DNA from: Oscillospiraceae bacterium
GTDB taxonomy: Bacteria > Bacillota > Clostridia > Christensenellales > Aristaeellaceae
NCBI GenBank assembly: GCA_031266295.1
Contig: JAISBH010000205.1
Location: 1-17,483 of the forward strand
Reading direction: 5' to 3'
DNA length: 17,483 nt
Shown here: in pieces, positions 1 to 7,518 of the stretch
How the letters are laid out: each line of letters opens with the position of its first letter
How positions within the stretch are numbered: position 1 is the stretch's first letter
Notes under the pieces: model-generated
Told to the model about the DNA's origin: nothing
Databases searched by the model: none
What the model saw: the letters and a program-made list of their open reading frames with translations, nothing else
Program-made: the position numbers and the translations under genes

Positions 1-4
1 GAGG

Positions 5-34
5 TCGGGAGGGGGATGTCAATCCCCCTCCCGA
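5..34. terminator. Perfect 12-bp hairpin upstream of spoIVA
   Basis: Positions 5-16 and 23-34 are perfect reverse complements (TCGGGAGGGGGA / TCCCCCTCCCGA) around a 6-nt loop. No T-tract follows on the plus strand, so this is either a structural terminator of a gene to the left of the window or a repeat-type palindrome. It is followed by a GC-rich inverted-repeat stretch to about position 60. Confidence 0.5.
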
Positions 35-80
35 AGGCGCGGATGCGCCGCGCGCCGCGGTTTCCTCTACTGTACTGGTG

Positions 81-107
81 ATAAACCCTTAACCACGCGC
101 ATACCTT
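81..107 (+). promoter_or_regulatory. Candidate SigE (mother-cell) promoter of spoIVA
   Basis: A -35-like ATAAA (81-85) and a -10-like CATACCTT (100-107) are separated by 14 nt, the spacing of Bacillus SigE promoters (ATATT-N14-CATACAnT). spoIVA is a known SigE target in Bacillus subtilis, which supports the reading. The match is partial and was made by eye. Confidence 0.45.
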
Positions 108-165
108 CTTCCAGACCAGCCAGTAGGGACGCGGCACGCCGTTGTCCGTTAAAGGAGGATGCGCA

Positions 166-1644
166 ATGGAATCCTTTGACCTGTACCGTGACATCGCAGA
201 ACGGACGAACGGGGACATCTATATCGGCGTCGTCGGACCCGTCCGTACGGGTAAGTCTACATTTATCAGCCGGATGATGGACCAAATGGTCACGCCGCTC
301 ATCGATAATCCGCACAAACGTATGCGTGTGATCGACGAATTGCCCCAGAGCGGCAGCGGCCGCACTATCATGACCACCCAGCCCAAGTTCGTGCCCGACG
401 AAGCCGTCGAAGTCGCGCTCAGCGACAGCGCCACCGCTAACGTCCGCCTGGTGGACTGCGTCGGCTACCTAATCCCCGGTGCGCTGGGTACATCAGAGGG
501 CGAAGACGCGCGCATGGTGCACACACCATGGTATGACGAGGATATCCCCTTCGAAGACGCCGCAGAGATAGGTACTCGCAAGGTAATCAACGATCATAGC
601 ACACTGGGATTGGTCGTCACAACCGACGGCAGCTTCACCGAACTCCCTCGCAGCGCCTATACCGAAGCGGAAGAACGTGTCGTGCGCGAACTAAAGGCGT
701 TACATAAACCGTTCATCGTCGTACTCAATAGCGCCCTGCCCTCGCGCCCCGAAACACAGCAGCTTAAACAACTGCTGGAAGCGAAGTACTCCGTCCCCGT
801 ATCCGCCGTAGACGTCAAGAATATGACCACTGACGATATATCCGGATTGCTCAACGGCCTGCTGATGGCGTTCCCAATGCGCGAGTTCAGGATCGAGCTG
901 CCCAACTGGACGCAGGCGCTCGACGAGAAACACTGGCTCCTGCAATCGCTGCTGGAAACGGCCAGCGAGGCCGAGATGGAGTCTCCGCTGATGCGCGACC
1001 AGGCCGCGTTCGCCAGCGCGATAAGCAAGAACGAATACGCGGACTCCGCGCTGCCGGTTTCTGCCAAACTAGGCGAAGGCTCCGTAACATATCAGCTTCC
1101 GCTAAGGGAAGGCCTGTTCAACAAAATACTCGGCGAGGAGGCGGGCACTGAGATTCGCGGCGACGCGCACCTGCTCTCCCTGCTGAAGGATCTGGTATAC
1201 GCCAAGAAGGAATACGACCGCATAGCCGACGCGCTCTCGGCGGTTCGGCAGACGGGCTACGGCCTGGTGGTGCCCACCTTATCCGAGCTGACGCTGCAGC
1301 AGCCCGAGATTGTTAAGCAAGGCAACCGTTTCGGCGTGAGACTAAAGGCCAGTGCGCCGTCGCTGCACCTGATCCGCACCGATATCACCACCGAGGTAAC
1401 GCCCGTTGTCGGGACTGAGCAGCAGTCCGAGGAACTGGTGCAGTACCTGCTATCCGAATTCGAGCAGAATCCGGAACAAATATGGGAGACCAACTTCTTT
1501 GGCAAGTCGCTGCATGACATGGTTCGCGAAGGCCTGTCTACAAAACTGTCCAACATGCCTCTTGACGCGCAGGAGAAGGTACAGGATACCCTTACCAAGA
1601 TCGTCAACGAAGGCAGCGGCGGGATGATCTGCATACTCCTCTGA
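166..1644 (+). CDS. spoIVA: Stage IV sporulation protein A (spore coat morphogenetic ATPase)
   Basis: SpoIVA is the cytoskeleton-like ATPase that polymerises on the outer forespore membrane in the mother cell and forms the basement layer on which the spore coat is built, working with SpoVM. From the ATG at 166 the product is 492 residues, the same length as the Bacillus protein. It carries a Walker A motif GPVRTGKS (residues 24-31, Lys30), the sensor threonines Thr70/Thr71 in TIMTTQP, and the Walker B-like Asp97 in LVDCVGY. The C-terminus ends GGMICILL, typical of the family. A TTG at 142 is open in frame, but AAAGGAGGA at 151-159 sits at the right distance from the ATG at 166, so I start there. 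The gene is followed by an intrinsic terminator and appears monocistronic. All key residues are present. Confidence 0.97.
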   Translation: MESFDLYRDIAERTNGDIYIGVVGPVRTGKSTFISRMMDQMVTPLIDNPHKRMRVIDELPQSGSGRTIMTTQPKFVPDEAVEVALSDSATANVRLVDCVGYLIPGALGTSEGEDARMVHTPWYDEDIPFEDAAEIGTRKVINDHSTLGLVVTTDGSFTELPRSAYTEAEERVVRELKALHKPFIVVLNSALPSRPETQQLKQLLEAKYSVPVSAVDVKNMTTDDISGLLNGLLMAFPMREFRIELPNWTQALDEKHWLLQSLLETASEAEMESPLMRDQAAFASAISKNEYADSALPVSAKLGEGSVTYQLPLREGLFNKILGEEAGTEIRGDAHLLSLLKDLVYAKKEYDRIADALSAVRQTGYGLVVPTLSELTLQQPEIVKQGNRFGVRLKASAPSLHLIRTDITTEVTPVVGTEQQSEELVQYLLSEFEQNPEQIWETNFFGKSLHDMVREGLSTKLSNMPLDAQEKVQDTLTKIVNEGSGGMICILL

Positions 1645-1695
1645 TATAGTTCACAGGTCCAGCTAGCTTACATAAAGGAAAGCAGCATGGCAGGC

Positions 1696-1729
1696 AACAC
1701 CCCGCAGGGTTGGCGGGGTGTTTCTTTTT
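1696..1729 (+). terminator. Intrinsic terminator of spoIVA
   Basis: A 10-bp perfect stem AACACCCCGC / GCGGGGTGTT (1696-1705 and 1713-1722) with a 7-nt loop is followed by a T-rich tract (TCTTTTT). It lies 52 nt past the spoIVA stop. Confidence 0.9.
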
Positions 1730-1753
1730 GGTAAGATAGTGCGGCGTAAGGTT

Positions 1754-1787
1754 AACCCCCTCTGTCGCCGCAGCGACAGAGGGGGTT
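1754..1787. repeat. R element 1, short palindromic form
   Basis: A perfect 15-bp inverted repeat (1754-1768 with 1773-1787) with a CGCA loop, reading AACCCCCTCTGTCGC on the left arm. It belongs to the family also seen at 4785, 4989, 7099, 11226, 11432, 17334 and 17434. It lies between the spoIVA terminator and the promoter of the next gene. Confidence 0.9.
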
Positions 1788-1806
1788 CCCCCGATGAATT
1801 CCTGAA

Positions 1807-1833
1807 ATATATTCGATAGCCTGGACATATAAT
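1807..1833 (+). promoter_or_regulatory. SigE-like promoter of the GLUG-protein gene
   Basis: A -35-like ATATA (1807-1811) and a -10-like CATATAAT (1826-1833) are separated by 14 nt, the same geometry as the candidate spoIVA promoter. CATATAAT contains TATAAT, so a SigA promoter is possible, but no SigA -35 hexamer lies 16-18 nt upstream. I favour mother-cell SigE on this basis; it is an inference. Confidence 0.5.
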
Positions 1834-1866
1834 GCGACGGATAACATGTATAAAGGAGCGATGCGT

Positions 1867-4164
1867 ATGCCGAGCAATGTGAATGCCGAAAAGGCGACAA
1901 TCAAGATACATGACGCCGCCGAACTGGCGGCCGTCAAGAGCAACGCGGAGTATGAGCTAGCCGGCGACATAGCGCTTGGCGGACGCTGGCATACGCTTGA
2001 AGGGATATCTAACATATCGTTCTACGGCAACGGCCATCAGATCAAGAACATGACCGCGCCGCTGTTCGGGCATCTGGTTCAGTCCAAAATAATGCATCTG
2101 CGTGTGGAAGCTCGCGTGACTCGGCAAACGGAGCGGTATACTGGCGCGCTGCTGCGCACAGGTATCAGGGTGACGCTGTCAGGCTGCTCGGTCAACGGCA
2201 CGGTTGACGGCGCGGAGTATGTCGGCGGTCTGGCCGGCGACCTCAGTCAATCCACATTGACCAACTGCGCCAGTGTGGCCGCCATATCCGGCGAGCAGTA
2301 CGTAGGCGGGCTTGTAGGGTGTGTATCACACTCCAGCGTGACCGAGAATACCAATAGCGGACAGCTTAAAGCCGTTAGCCGCGCAATGTACGCCGGGGGC
2401 GTCGTCGGCTACGCGCAGGATCAATCCTATATCGCGGACAACGTCAACACCGGGCCGCTGGTCGGTTTCGGGTTTCACTGTCTGGGCGGGATCGCGGGCG
2501 GCGTGCGCGACGTGCGCGTGTTCTCCGGCAACGTTAACAAGGGGATGATACAGGGGCGGCGGTTCACGGGCGGGATCGCGGGCATGGCGGACTCGTCGGC
2601 TCTTGAGCGCAACCACAACCTGGGGCCTGTCACATGCGCCCTTGATAACGTAGGCGGCATAGTGGGCTACGCGTTCAAGCCCCCCGTACTGATACGCGGC
2701 AACACCTCCGCCGGCGCGGTCGAGGGTCAGGCTGACTTTACGGGCGGCATATGCGGATTCGCTGGCGAAGGCTCCGCGATCATCGACAACACGGTCTCCT
2801 GCCCGACAATCAAGGGCATGGGCAGCGTCGGGCGGATATTGGGCGGCGGCGAAGCCTTGCTGTCAAACACGCGGGTGAACGGGCAATGCGTCGTTATAGG
2901 CCCGACGCCTCCGTTGATGTATTTCAAGGAATCCATTGTCACGGTGGATAATCCGGAATATGGCGTCAACGGCCGCCATGGCGAGTCGTTCATCTGCCCG
3001 GAAGGCATGACGGCGACGGGCATATGGATGCTGTGCGTGCCCAAGTCCGCCGTAGAGATCTCCGGGAACGAGATGGAGGCGCAATCCAACGTTATTACGC
3101 CTAAAGGACAAACCGACGACGTCCAACCGGTACAGGGTCAAACGGTCAGCCAGGTTGAGGCCGGGATCGCCGTGCTCAGCCGCTCTTTTGAACAGATTGT
3201 GACGTCGCTGGGCCTGGGTGTGACGGCTCTGTCACGCGTATTCCAGACCGACGTCGAGATGCTGCAGCCGATGCTGGCCCGCGACCGCGACACGCTGCGC
3301 ACACTACGGCTGCTCCAGTCCACGCTCAACGCGTACATGGAGTACTGCGACAATGTCGATCCGGGTGACGATCTCGACTATGTCAGCGCGCCCGCGCAGG
3401 CTGATCCTACCGCGCTGCTCACCGCAAAGGTAGAACGCGTCGTGCTGAAGCTCTCCGCCGAGACAACCCAAACGCCGCTGGAAGGCGTGCCAGTCACCGC
3501 GGCTTACGAGGGATTCAGCAAGACGTTTTATTCGGACGCCGAGGGCCAGGCGATAATTGAGGGACTCCCGATGGGGACATACGATGTTAAGGAGGACGCC
3601 GCCCCTGCTCTGTACCTGCGTGACAGCGACGTACATCGCTTGATCGTCCAGGACGACGGCGAATATGTATGGGAGGGGCGGCTGGGTCTGCACTGGGGCG
3701 ACCTGATCATGGTGACGATACCGCACAAACGCGATGACTCCGCGCTGTTCCTGCACGGCGAGATATGGGCGGCGCATCCCGAGAAACCCGCCGCCGAGGC
3801 GAGTATCCCGCCGCGAATGCCGTCAAAGCCTTCCGCCGCGCCGAAGTACATCAAGACGGTCAATCAACAAGGACGCATCGTAGACGCGCCGCGATTTGCG
3901 GACACGGCCAATCTGCTGGAGCCGGACGCCTACGCGAAGGCTGCCGCGCGGGAAGTGATAGAATCGGTGCTGGGCGCTGGCGCGCAGCCGGGCGCGGGGG
4001 ATCCGTGCGATCCAGTCGAAACGAATAAAACGAATGGCGCGATTAAAGCGATTGAACAATCGCGCGGCAGGGTCACGCACGCAGTCGGCACGGCGAAGGA
4101 TATCGTGGACGATGGCGCGGATATGGCGACCCTGTCATTGAATGAAGGGCGTGAGATGCAATGA
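1867..4164 (+). CDS. Large GLUG-repeat beta-helix protein with CnaB-like domain, no signal peptide
   Basis: The product is 765 residues. Residues about 118-340 carry eight repeats of the GLUG type (YVGGLAG, YVGGLVG, YAGGVVG, LGGIAG, FTGGIAG, VGGIVG, FTGGICG, VGRILG), which are expected to fold as a right-handed beta-solenoid. Residues 425-495 look helical and could form a coiled coil. Residues about 518-605 resemble a CnaB/SpaA-like prealbumin fold (plEGVPV..., DAEGQAIIEGLP.GTYDVKE). The C-terminal 130 residues are low complexity and charged. GLUG proteins are commonly exported, yet there is no signal peptide, membrane segment or LPXTG motif, so it probably acts in the cytoplasm. AAAGGAG (1852-1858) supports the ATG at 1867, since the ATGs at 1846 and 1861 are upstream of or too close to it. 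The position after spoIVA and the SigE-like promoter suggest, but do not prove, a role in the mother cell or the spore surface. Confidence 0.8.
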   Translation: MPSNVNAEKATIKIHDAAELAAVKSNAEYELAGDIALGGRWHTLEGISNISFYGNGHQIKNMTAPLFGHLVQSKIMHLRVEARVTRQTERYTGALLRTGIRVTLSGCSVNGTVDGAEYVGGLAGDLSQSTLTNCASVAAISGEQYVGGLVGCVSHSSVTENTNSGQLKAVSRAMYAGGVVGYAQDQSYIADNVNTGPLVGFGFHCLGGIAGGVRDVRVFSGNVNKGMIQGRRFTGGIAGMADSSALERNHNLGPVTCALDNVGGIVGYAFKPPVLIRGNTSAGAVEGQADFTGGICGFAGEGSAIIDNTVSCPTIKGMGSVGRILGGGEALLSNTRVNGQCVVIGPTPPLMYFKESIVTVDNPEYGVNGRHGESFICPEGMTATGIWMLCVPKSAVEISGNEMEAQSNVITPKGQTDDVQPVQGQTVSQVEAGIAVLSRSFEQIVTSLGLGVTALSRVFQTDVEMLQPMLARDRDTLRTLRLLQSTLNAYMEYCDNVDPGDDLDYVSAPAQADPTALLTAKVERVVLKLSAETTQTPLEGVPVTAAYEGFSKTFYSDAEGQAIIEGLPMGTYDVKEDAAPALYLRDSDVHRLIVQDDGEYVWEGRLGLHWGDLIMVTIPHKRDDSALFLHGEIWAAHPEKPAAEASIPPRMPSKPSAAPKYIKTVNQQGRIVDAPRFADTANLLEPDAYAKAAAREVIESVLGAGAQPGAGDPCDPVETNKTNGAIKAIEQSRGRVTHAVGTAKDIVDDGADMATLSLNEGREMQ

Positions 4165-4928
4165 TGTACGATCCCAGGCATCGTTCGGCGTCCTGTCCGC
4201 ATTGCGGCTGTCCGCTTAACGAGAAGCGGCGCAAAACGTCGCGCAGCGATATTGACGCGCGTATGATGCATTGGGTGCCATACGAGGCTGAATTGCCCAT
4301 TGAAGCCCGATGGATCAAAGTGCGCAATCATCGCAAGGAAGCGGAGATGCTGATGTGGTATGACCGCTGTCGGCGTATCCAGATAACCCTGCGCAAGGCT
4401 GATTCTCCTATGGGCGAGCCGAGCTGCATGAATTGCCCGTCACGGAGCTGGACTTTTCCGCGCGGCGAGCCTGCAAGCGGCGATAGCGAGGGAACAGACT
4501 GTTCCCCCTCTGTCGCCGACGAAGGTTTCCGCCACATCATTGACGAAAGCCCGCGCAGCGTCGCCGATGAAGATTCCCGACCTACCGTTGACGAAAACCC
4601 GCACCACGCTGCCGATGAAGGTTTTCGGCCTACCGTTGACGAAAGCCCGCGCCGCGCCGCCGATGAAGGTTTCCGACCTGCCGTTAATGAAGGCCCTCGC
4701 CATATCATTGGTGAAGGCCCTCGCCATATAATTGATGAAGGTTCCTCTCGCATCTCCAGTGGGAATTCTTCCCCATCTCGGTGGTTAACCCCCTCTGTCG
4801 CGGCGGCGACTACCCCTGAGGGGATGACAAGAGAGGCGCTGCGTAAGCCATATCTTCGACCATCCACCCCTCCGTTCATCTCATCTCCCCGCCTCGTCGC
4901 CTCCAGACCTTCGTCACTTCCTAAATGA
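4161..4928 (+). CDS. Cys-pair protein with C-terminal 8-residue repeats, function unknown
   Basis: This 255-residue product overlaps the GLUG gene by ATGA, so it is probably translationally coupled and in the same operon. No strong ribosome binding site is visible. The N-terminal 100 residues contain CPHCGC (residues 12-17) and a later CMNC, which could bind a metal such as zinc as a ribbon. From about residue 119 ten 8-residue units follow (pattern x-D/N-E-G/S-x-R-x-x), acidic and probably disordered. After about residue 208 the frame runs through an R element and downstream repeat DNA, giving a PSVAAATTPEG stretch that is a by-product of that repeat. The original gene may have ended earlier and been extended by repeat insertion. 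I do not recognise a family. Codon use in the N-terminal part looks like its neighbours. Confidence 0.55.
   Translation: MMYDPRHRSASCPHCGCPLNEKRRKTSRSDIDARMMHWVPYEAELPIEARWIKVRNHRKEAEMLMWYDRCRRIQITLRKADSPMGEPSCMNCPSRSWTFPRGEPASGDSEGTDCSPSVADEGFRHIIDESPRSVADEDSRPTVDENPHHAADEGFRPTVDESPRRAADEGFRPAVNEGPRHIIGEGPRHIIDEGSSRISSGNSSPSRWLTPSVAAATTPEGMTREALRKPYLRPSTPPFISSPRLVASRPSSLPK
4515..4754 (+). repeat. 24-bp coding minisatellite (48-bp higher-order unit)
   Basis: Four 48-bp units start at 4515, 4563, 4611 and 4659 (first codons GCC GAY GAA), followed by 24-bp half units. Each 48-bp unit is itself two diverged 24-bp units, about ten in all. The period is a multiple of three, so every frame stays open through it, which explains several long shadow ORFs here. 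It begins at a CCCCCTCTGTCGCC string (4504-4517) identical to the head of an R element. Confidence 0.9.
4785..4827. repeat. R element 2, diverged long form
   Basis: CCCCCTCTGTCGCGGCGGCG followed by ACTACCCCTGAGGGGATGA matches the long R form (palindromic GTCGC..GCGAC, then CCCC-CTNAG-GGG, then GATGA) with several changes. It lies inside the 3' part of the preceding open reading frame. Confidence 0.7.
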
Positions 4929-4994
4929 AGACACGCTCGAAACCGACCCTCTCGTCACTCCCCAAAATGAAGGCATACTCGAAATCGACCCTCT
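4912..4994. repeat. Two tandem 41/42-bp direct repeats
   Basis: 4912-4952 and 4953-4994 align along their length: both start CGTCACT and end CGACCCTCT, with ATGAAG in the middle. They follow the stop of the 4161-4928 gene (the stop TGA at 4926 lies in the first copy) and run into R element 3. Confidence 0.8.
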
Positions 4995-5042
4995 CATCGC
5001 CCCCCTAGGGGGAGATGCCGCCGCAGCGGCAGAGGGGGCGCT
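4989..5042. repeat. R element 3, long form, minus orientation
   Basis: The reverse complement reads CGCCCCCTCTGCCGC...CTAGGGGGGCGATGAGAGGG, the long R form. It lies directly 3' of the holin gene on the minus strand, where its GC-rich stems could help terminate the tail/lysis operon. No T-tract is present. Confidence 0.85.
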
Positions 5043-5059
5043 TCCCCGGCCCAAGCGAG

Positions 5060-5431
5060 CTAACTCGCCTCCGTTACTCCAGTGACCGCTTTCCCGGCAA
5101 TCGCTTCCTCGCCGCCAGCCGTGCCTCCGCACTGCTCATTTCCGGCGGTGCGGCTTTTCTTCAGCCGCCATACCGCCGCTTCCACGTCAGCTTCCCCGGC
5201 GTCGATCTTCTCCGACTTCGACCATTCTAGCACCTGCGCCAGCTTTGCCTGGCCGTGGCCCGACCCGAACACTTGCTCGGCTGCGTCAACGAACGTATCC
5301 ATCGCGGTGTTCAGCGCCTCGCGCTGCTCAAGCGTAGTGTGCGCCTTGATCCACGGTTTCACCAACCTGATCGCCACGAAACAGCATACCAGCAACAGCG
5401 TCTCAATTATCGTCGATAAATCAAGCTCCAT
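5060..5431 (-). CDS. Phage holin, LLH (Phage_holin_6_1) type
   Basis: This 123-residue protein has a single N-terminal membrane segment (residues 7-24, rich in Leu/Val/Cys/Phe) followed by a charged soluble tail with a helical AEQVFGSGHGQAKLAQVLEW region, characteristic of LLH-type holins. Holins form membrane lesions that release endolysin to the cell wall. It lies 31 nt downstream of the endolysin and ends the minus-strand cassette. The start ATG has AAAGGA about 12 nt upstream. The last 25 residues are low complexity. Family assignment rests on pattern memory and was not searched. Confidence 0.75.
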   Translation of the reverse strand: MELDLSTIIETLLLVCCFVAIRLVKPWIKAHTTLEQREALNTAMDTFVDAAEQVFGSGHGQAKLAQVLEWSKSEKIDAGEADVEAAVWRLKKSRTAGNEQCGGTAGGEEAIAGKAVTGVTEAS

Positions 5432-5462
5432 CTGCCCGTCACATCCTTTGTTTTATTATCCT

Positions 5463-6221
5463 TTATGAATCCGACGAACGGTTCAATGCCCCCATCGCCG
5501 TCAGATACTGTGCGGATACCCATCCCTCTATCGAGTTGAACCGCGTGCGTATCCAATCGCCCTGCGACTCGTTAACATCAATCAGCGTGCCGTTGGGGAT
5601 GGTTCCCAGCCTCCCGCCGTTCGTTGACGGATTCTTGCGAATATTGAGCGCGGATCCGCTGGTCGTCACCCTCGCTATACCCGTTAACGCGCACCCTCCG
5701 TCGGGTTTGACAGCCGCCACTACGGACGATCCGCCATCCGCCGGCGGAATCGAATCGCCGCCGTTCGCCTTATCGTAGTTGATACACTTCAGCCATGCCG
5801 CGTGCGTCCACGCGTTCTTCAGCGTCGAGGGATAGACCCCGCCCCTCGAAGCCGACGCGTGCACTATTACCTGATCCGCCGCCCAACTGGCTTGTCTGCC
5901 GACATACACCCCGACATGCCCGTAGTCGCCGTCCGGCCACTTCGGCGTAGGCGCGTCGCGTATATAAACAAGCGTGCCGGGTATCAGCTTGTTTTGCCGC
6001 TGCGCTTCCTGTAATGTCCATGTTGCCTGCATTGACGTCTTCCACGCGCTGTTGCTGCCCCTGGGTATATCGTCCTTACGGCCTCCCAATTCCTGGACGC
6101 ACCACCCGACTAGATTTATGCAGTCAGTACCTTTATCCGAACGCCCGCCCAGCGCATAGGGAATCGCCGGAGTGCGCACCTTTTCAGCGACCTTCGCCGC
6201 CAGATCTTTCGCCATAATCAT
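5463..6221 (-). CDS. NlpC/P60-type endolysin with SH3b cell-wall binding domain
   Basis: This 252-residue peptidoglycan hydrolase is predicted to cleave peptide stems. The N-terminal domain (1-150) shows the Cys-His arrangement of NlpC/P60 amidases: Cys34 in GTDCINLVGW, His102 in GHVGVYVG and His121 in VIVHASAS. A linker (152-180) leads to an SH3b domain (about 182-241; ALNIRKNPS...GWVSAQYL). There is no signal peptide, as expected for a lysin released by a holin. A GAGGT-type ribosome binding site lies 7 nt before the ATG at 6221; an in-frame ATG two codons later is also possible. It sits between the adhesin-like genes and the holin, the usual place for a phage lysis cassette. The catalytic residues are intact. 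Confidence 0.85.
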   Translation of the reverse strand: MIMAKDLAAKVAEKVRTPAIPYALGGRSDKGTDCINLVGWCVQELGGRKDDIPRGSNSAWKTSMQATWTLQEAQRQNKLIPGTLVYIRDAPTPKWPDGDYGHVGVYVGRQASWAADQVIVHASASRGGVYPSTLKNAWTHAAWLKCINYDKANGGDSIPPADGGSSVVAAVKPDGGCALTGIARVTTSGSALNIRKNPSTNGGRLGTIPNGTLIDVNESQGDWIRTRFNSIEGWVSAQYLTAMGALNRSSDS

Positions 6222-6297
6222 CCAGAAACACCTCTTTCGTTCGTTTTATACCCACCCGCCCTCCCATATAACATTTTATGTCGACCTGTCGAGCCGA

Positions 6298-7065
6298 TTA
6301 CATCCTGACGCGGATCATGCATACCCCTGGCGCGGCTTCCGGCGCGAATCCCACCGCGCTCAGCGTCTCGTCGAATACGCGCTGCGGCAATCCTCCCATC
6401 GCGCCCGCGCCGAATCCTCCATAATCCGCCTCGACCGGATTGACATACACCCGTCCCGATCCTGCGCTCAGCCGCCAATTCATGCTTGCGCCCGGTTTTA
6501 TCCACGGCAAGATCACGCACCCTCCGCCGCCTCGCCCTGGCACGCTTATCGACGTATTCACCGGAGCGGTTGCTCCCCCGCCGATCCCGCACGGATACCC
6601 CTCGTCTCCGTACAGCCTGTATTCGCCCGTGAAGCCGATCCCCGGCTGCGGCGCGGCGCTCCCCGCCGACGCGTTCCCGCCCGGAACCGCCGTGACCGCA
6701 ACCCCTTGCCTTAATAACATCGACGACGCCTGCGCCGTGCCGCCAATCACCACGGCGTGCGCGCCCGCGTCCAGCACCTGCGCGAGCGACTCGACCGGAA
6801 AACCACTCCCGCCGCCAGGCCGCGATTGATACCATACATAAGCGTTCTCGTTCGCCGCCGCGCCTCGGCCGCCGCCTCCGACCAGGTACACGTCGGCCAG
6901 ATAGGGCGCGTCCGCAATCAACGTGCCGCTGCCCGTTAATATGAATTCGCAATACCACAGGCCATTGTATTCAGTCGCGCGCTTCACATGTGATCCCGTA
7001 TAACTGATGCCCGGCCAGCCCAGCGTCATCGCGCCGCCGCCGAATACCTTTACAGTCGAAGCCAT
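6298..7065 (-). CDS. Glycine-rich phage tail adhesin-like protein (paralogue 1)
   Basis: The 255-residue protein has an N-terminal module of about 70 residues (GWPGISYTG, NGLWYCEF, DVYLVGGGG) followed by a glycine-rich body (GGGSGF, GIGGGATAP, GRGGGGCVILPW) and the C-terminus PGVCMIRVRM. This matches glycine-rich tail proteins of Firmicutes phages, which sit at the tail tip and contact the host. It is related to the protein at 7898-8614: both share the TG.x(H/I)KRxAxxYxGxWY pattern, the glycine-rich core and the ending. The frame is open upstream to 7479, but that region is antisense to relB; GAGGT before ATG 7065 supports this start. R element 4 lies 35 nt upstream. Confidence 0.75.
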   Translation of the reverse strand: MASTVKVFGGGAMTLGWPGISYTGSHVKRATEYNGLWYCEFILTGSGTLIADAPYLADVYLVGGGGRGAAANENAYVWYQSRPGGGSGFPVESLAQVLDAGAHAVVIGGTAQASSMLLRQGVAVTAVPGGNASAGSAAPQPGIGFTGEYRLYGDEGYPCGIGGGATAPVNTSISVPGRGGGGCVILPWIKPGASMNWRLSAGSGRVYVNPVEADYGGFGAGAMGGLPQRVFDETLSAVGFAPEAAPGVCMIRVRM

Positions 7066-7098
7066 TGATCGTACCTCATTATAGAAAGAATCTTGTGG

Positions 7099-7130
7099 AA
7101 CCCCCTCTGCCGCTGCGGCGGCAGAGGGGC
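7099..7130. repeat. R element 4, short palindromic form
   Basis: A perfect 12-bp stem, CCCCTCTGCCGC (7102-7113) with GCGGCAGAGGGG (7118-7129), and a TGCG loop. It separates the glycine-rich gene (minus) from the relBE promoter (plus). Confidence 0.9.
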
Positions 7131-7161
7131 TGGCTCCCTTCGCGCAGTGCACCACTATTGT

Positions 7162-7190
7162 TTGACGTTTTGCATACGCCGTAGTATAAT
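7162..7190 (+). promoter_or_regulatory. SigA promoter of relBE with possible operator
   Basis: TTGACG (7162-7167), a 17-nt spacer and a perfect TATAAT (7185-7190) make a strong vegetative promoter. GCATACG (7172-7178) and CGTATAC (7191-7197) form an imperfect inverted repeat with a 12-nt spacer that covers the -10, a fitting place for autorepression by the antitoxin or the toxin-antitoxin complex. The operator is inference. Confidence 0.85.
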
Positions 7191-7212
7191 CGTATACAAA
7201 GGAGATGATTGA

Positions 7213-7518
7213 ATGAAAACCGCGACAATAGCCGTTCGGGTAGACGAATCGCTCAAGGCGGAGCTGGAAGAACTGTTCGCCTCCCTGGGCATGACGCTGT
7301 CCGAGGCGATTAGTATCTTTCTTCACAAGGCCAAAGAGACACGCGGCATACCTTTTCGCGTGGCGCGCCCCGTCACGATCAACCCAAGCCCGGAGGACGT
7401 CGCCGCCATGCTTAACGAATGCGACGACGACGACGACGCCCAGATGCTCTCGCCCGACGAGTTTTTCGCCGCAGTTCAATCGCGTATAGATTCGCTAGGG
7501 AGAGGCTATGCGAAATAA
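7213..7518 (+). CDS. RelB/DinJ-family antitoxin
   Basis: The 101-residue protein starts MKTATIAVRVDESLKAELE, the ribbon-helix-helix DNA-binding segment of DinJ/RelB antitoxins, followed by the typical GMTLSEAISIFLHKA helices and a GIPFRV segment. The C-terminal half, with an acidic DDDDD run, is expected to wrap and neutralise the toxin. AAAGGAG is 8 nt before the ATG. The gene overlaps the toxin gene by 11 nt. It is transcribed against the tail operon, within the gap between the two glycine-rich genes. Confidence 0.9.
   Translation: MKTATIAVRVDESLKAELEELFASLGMTLSEAISIFLHKAKETRGIPFRVARPVTINPSPEDVAAMLNECDDDDDAQMLSPDEFFAAVQSRIDSLGRGYAK

Noticed and set aside
142..165. TTG start giving a spoIVA product eight residues longer
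   Set aside because: The ribosome binding site AAAGGAGGA lies inside this stretch and fits the ATG at 166, which gives the family length of 492.
4328..4879. Minus-strand open frame opposite the Cys-pair gene
   Set aside because: A shadow of a repeat whose period is a multiple of three; the codon pattern and start context favour the plus strand.
7066..7479. N-terminal extension of the glycine-rich gene
   Set aside because: It is antisense to relB and to R element 4, and a good ribosome binding site precedes the ATG at 7065.
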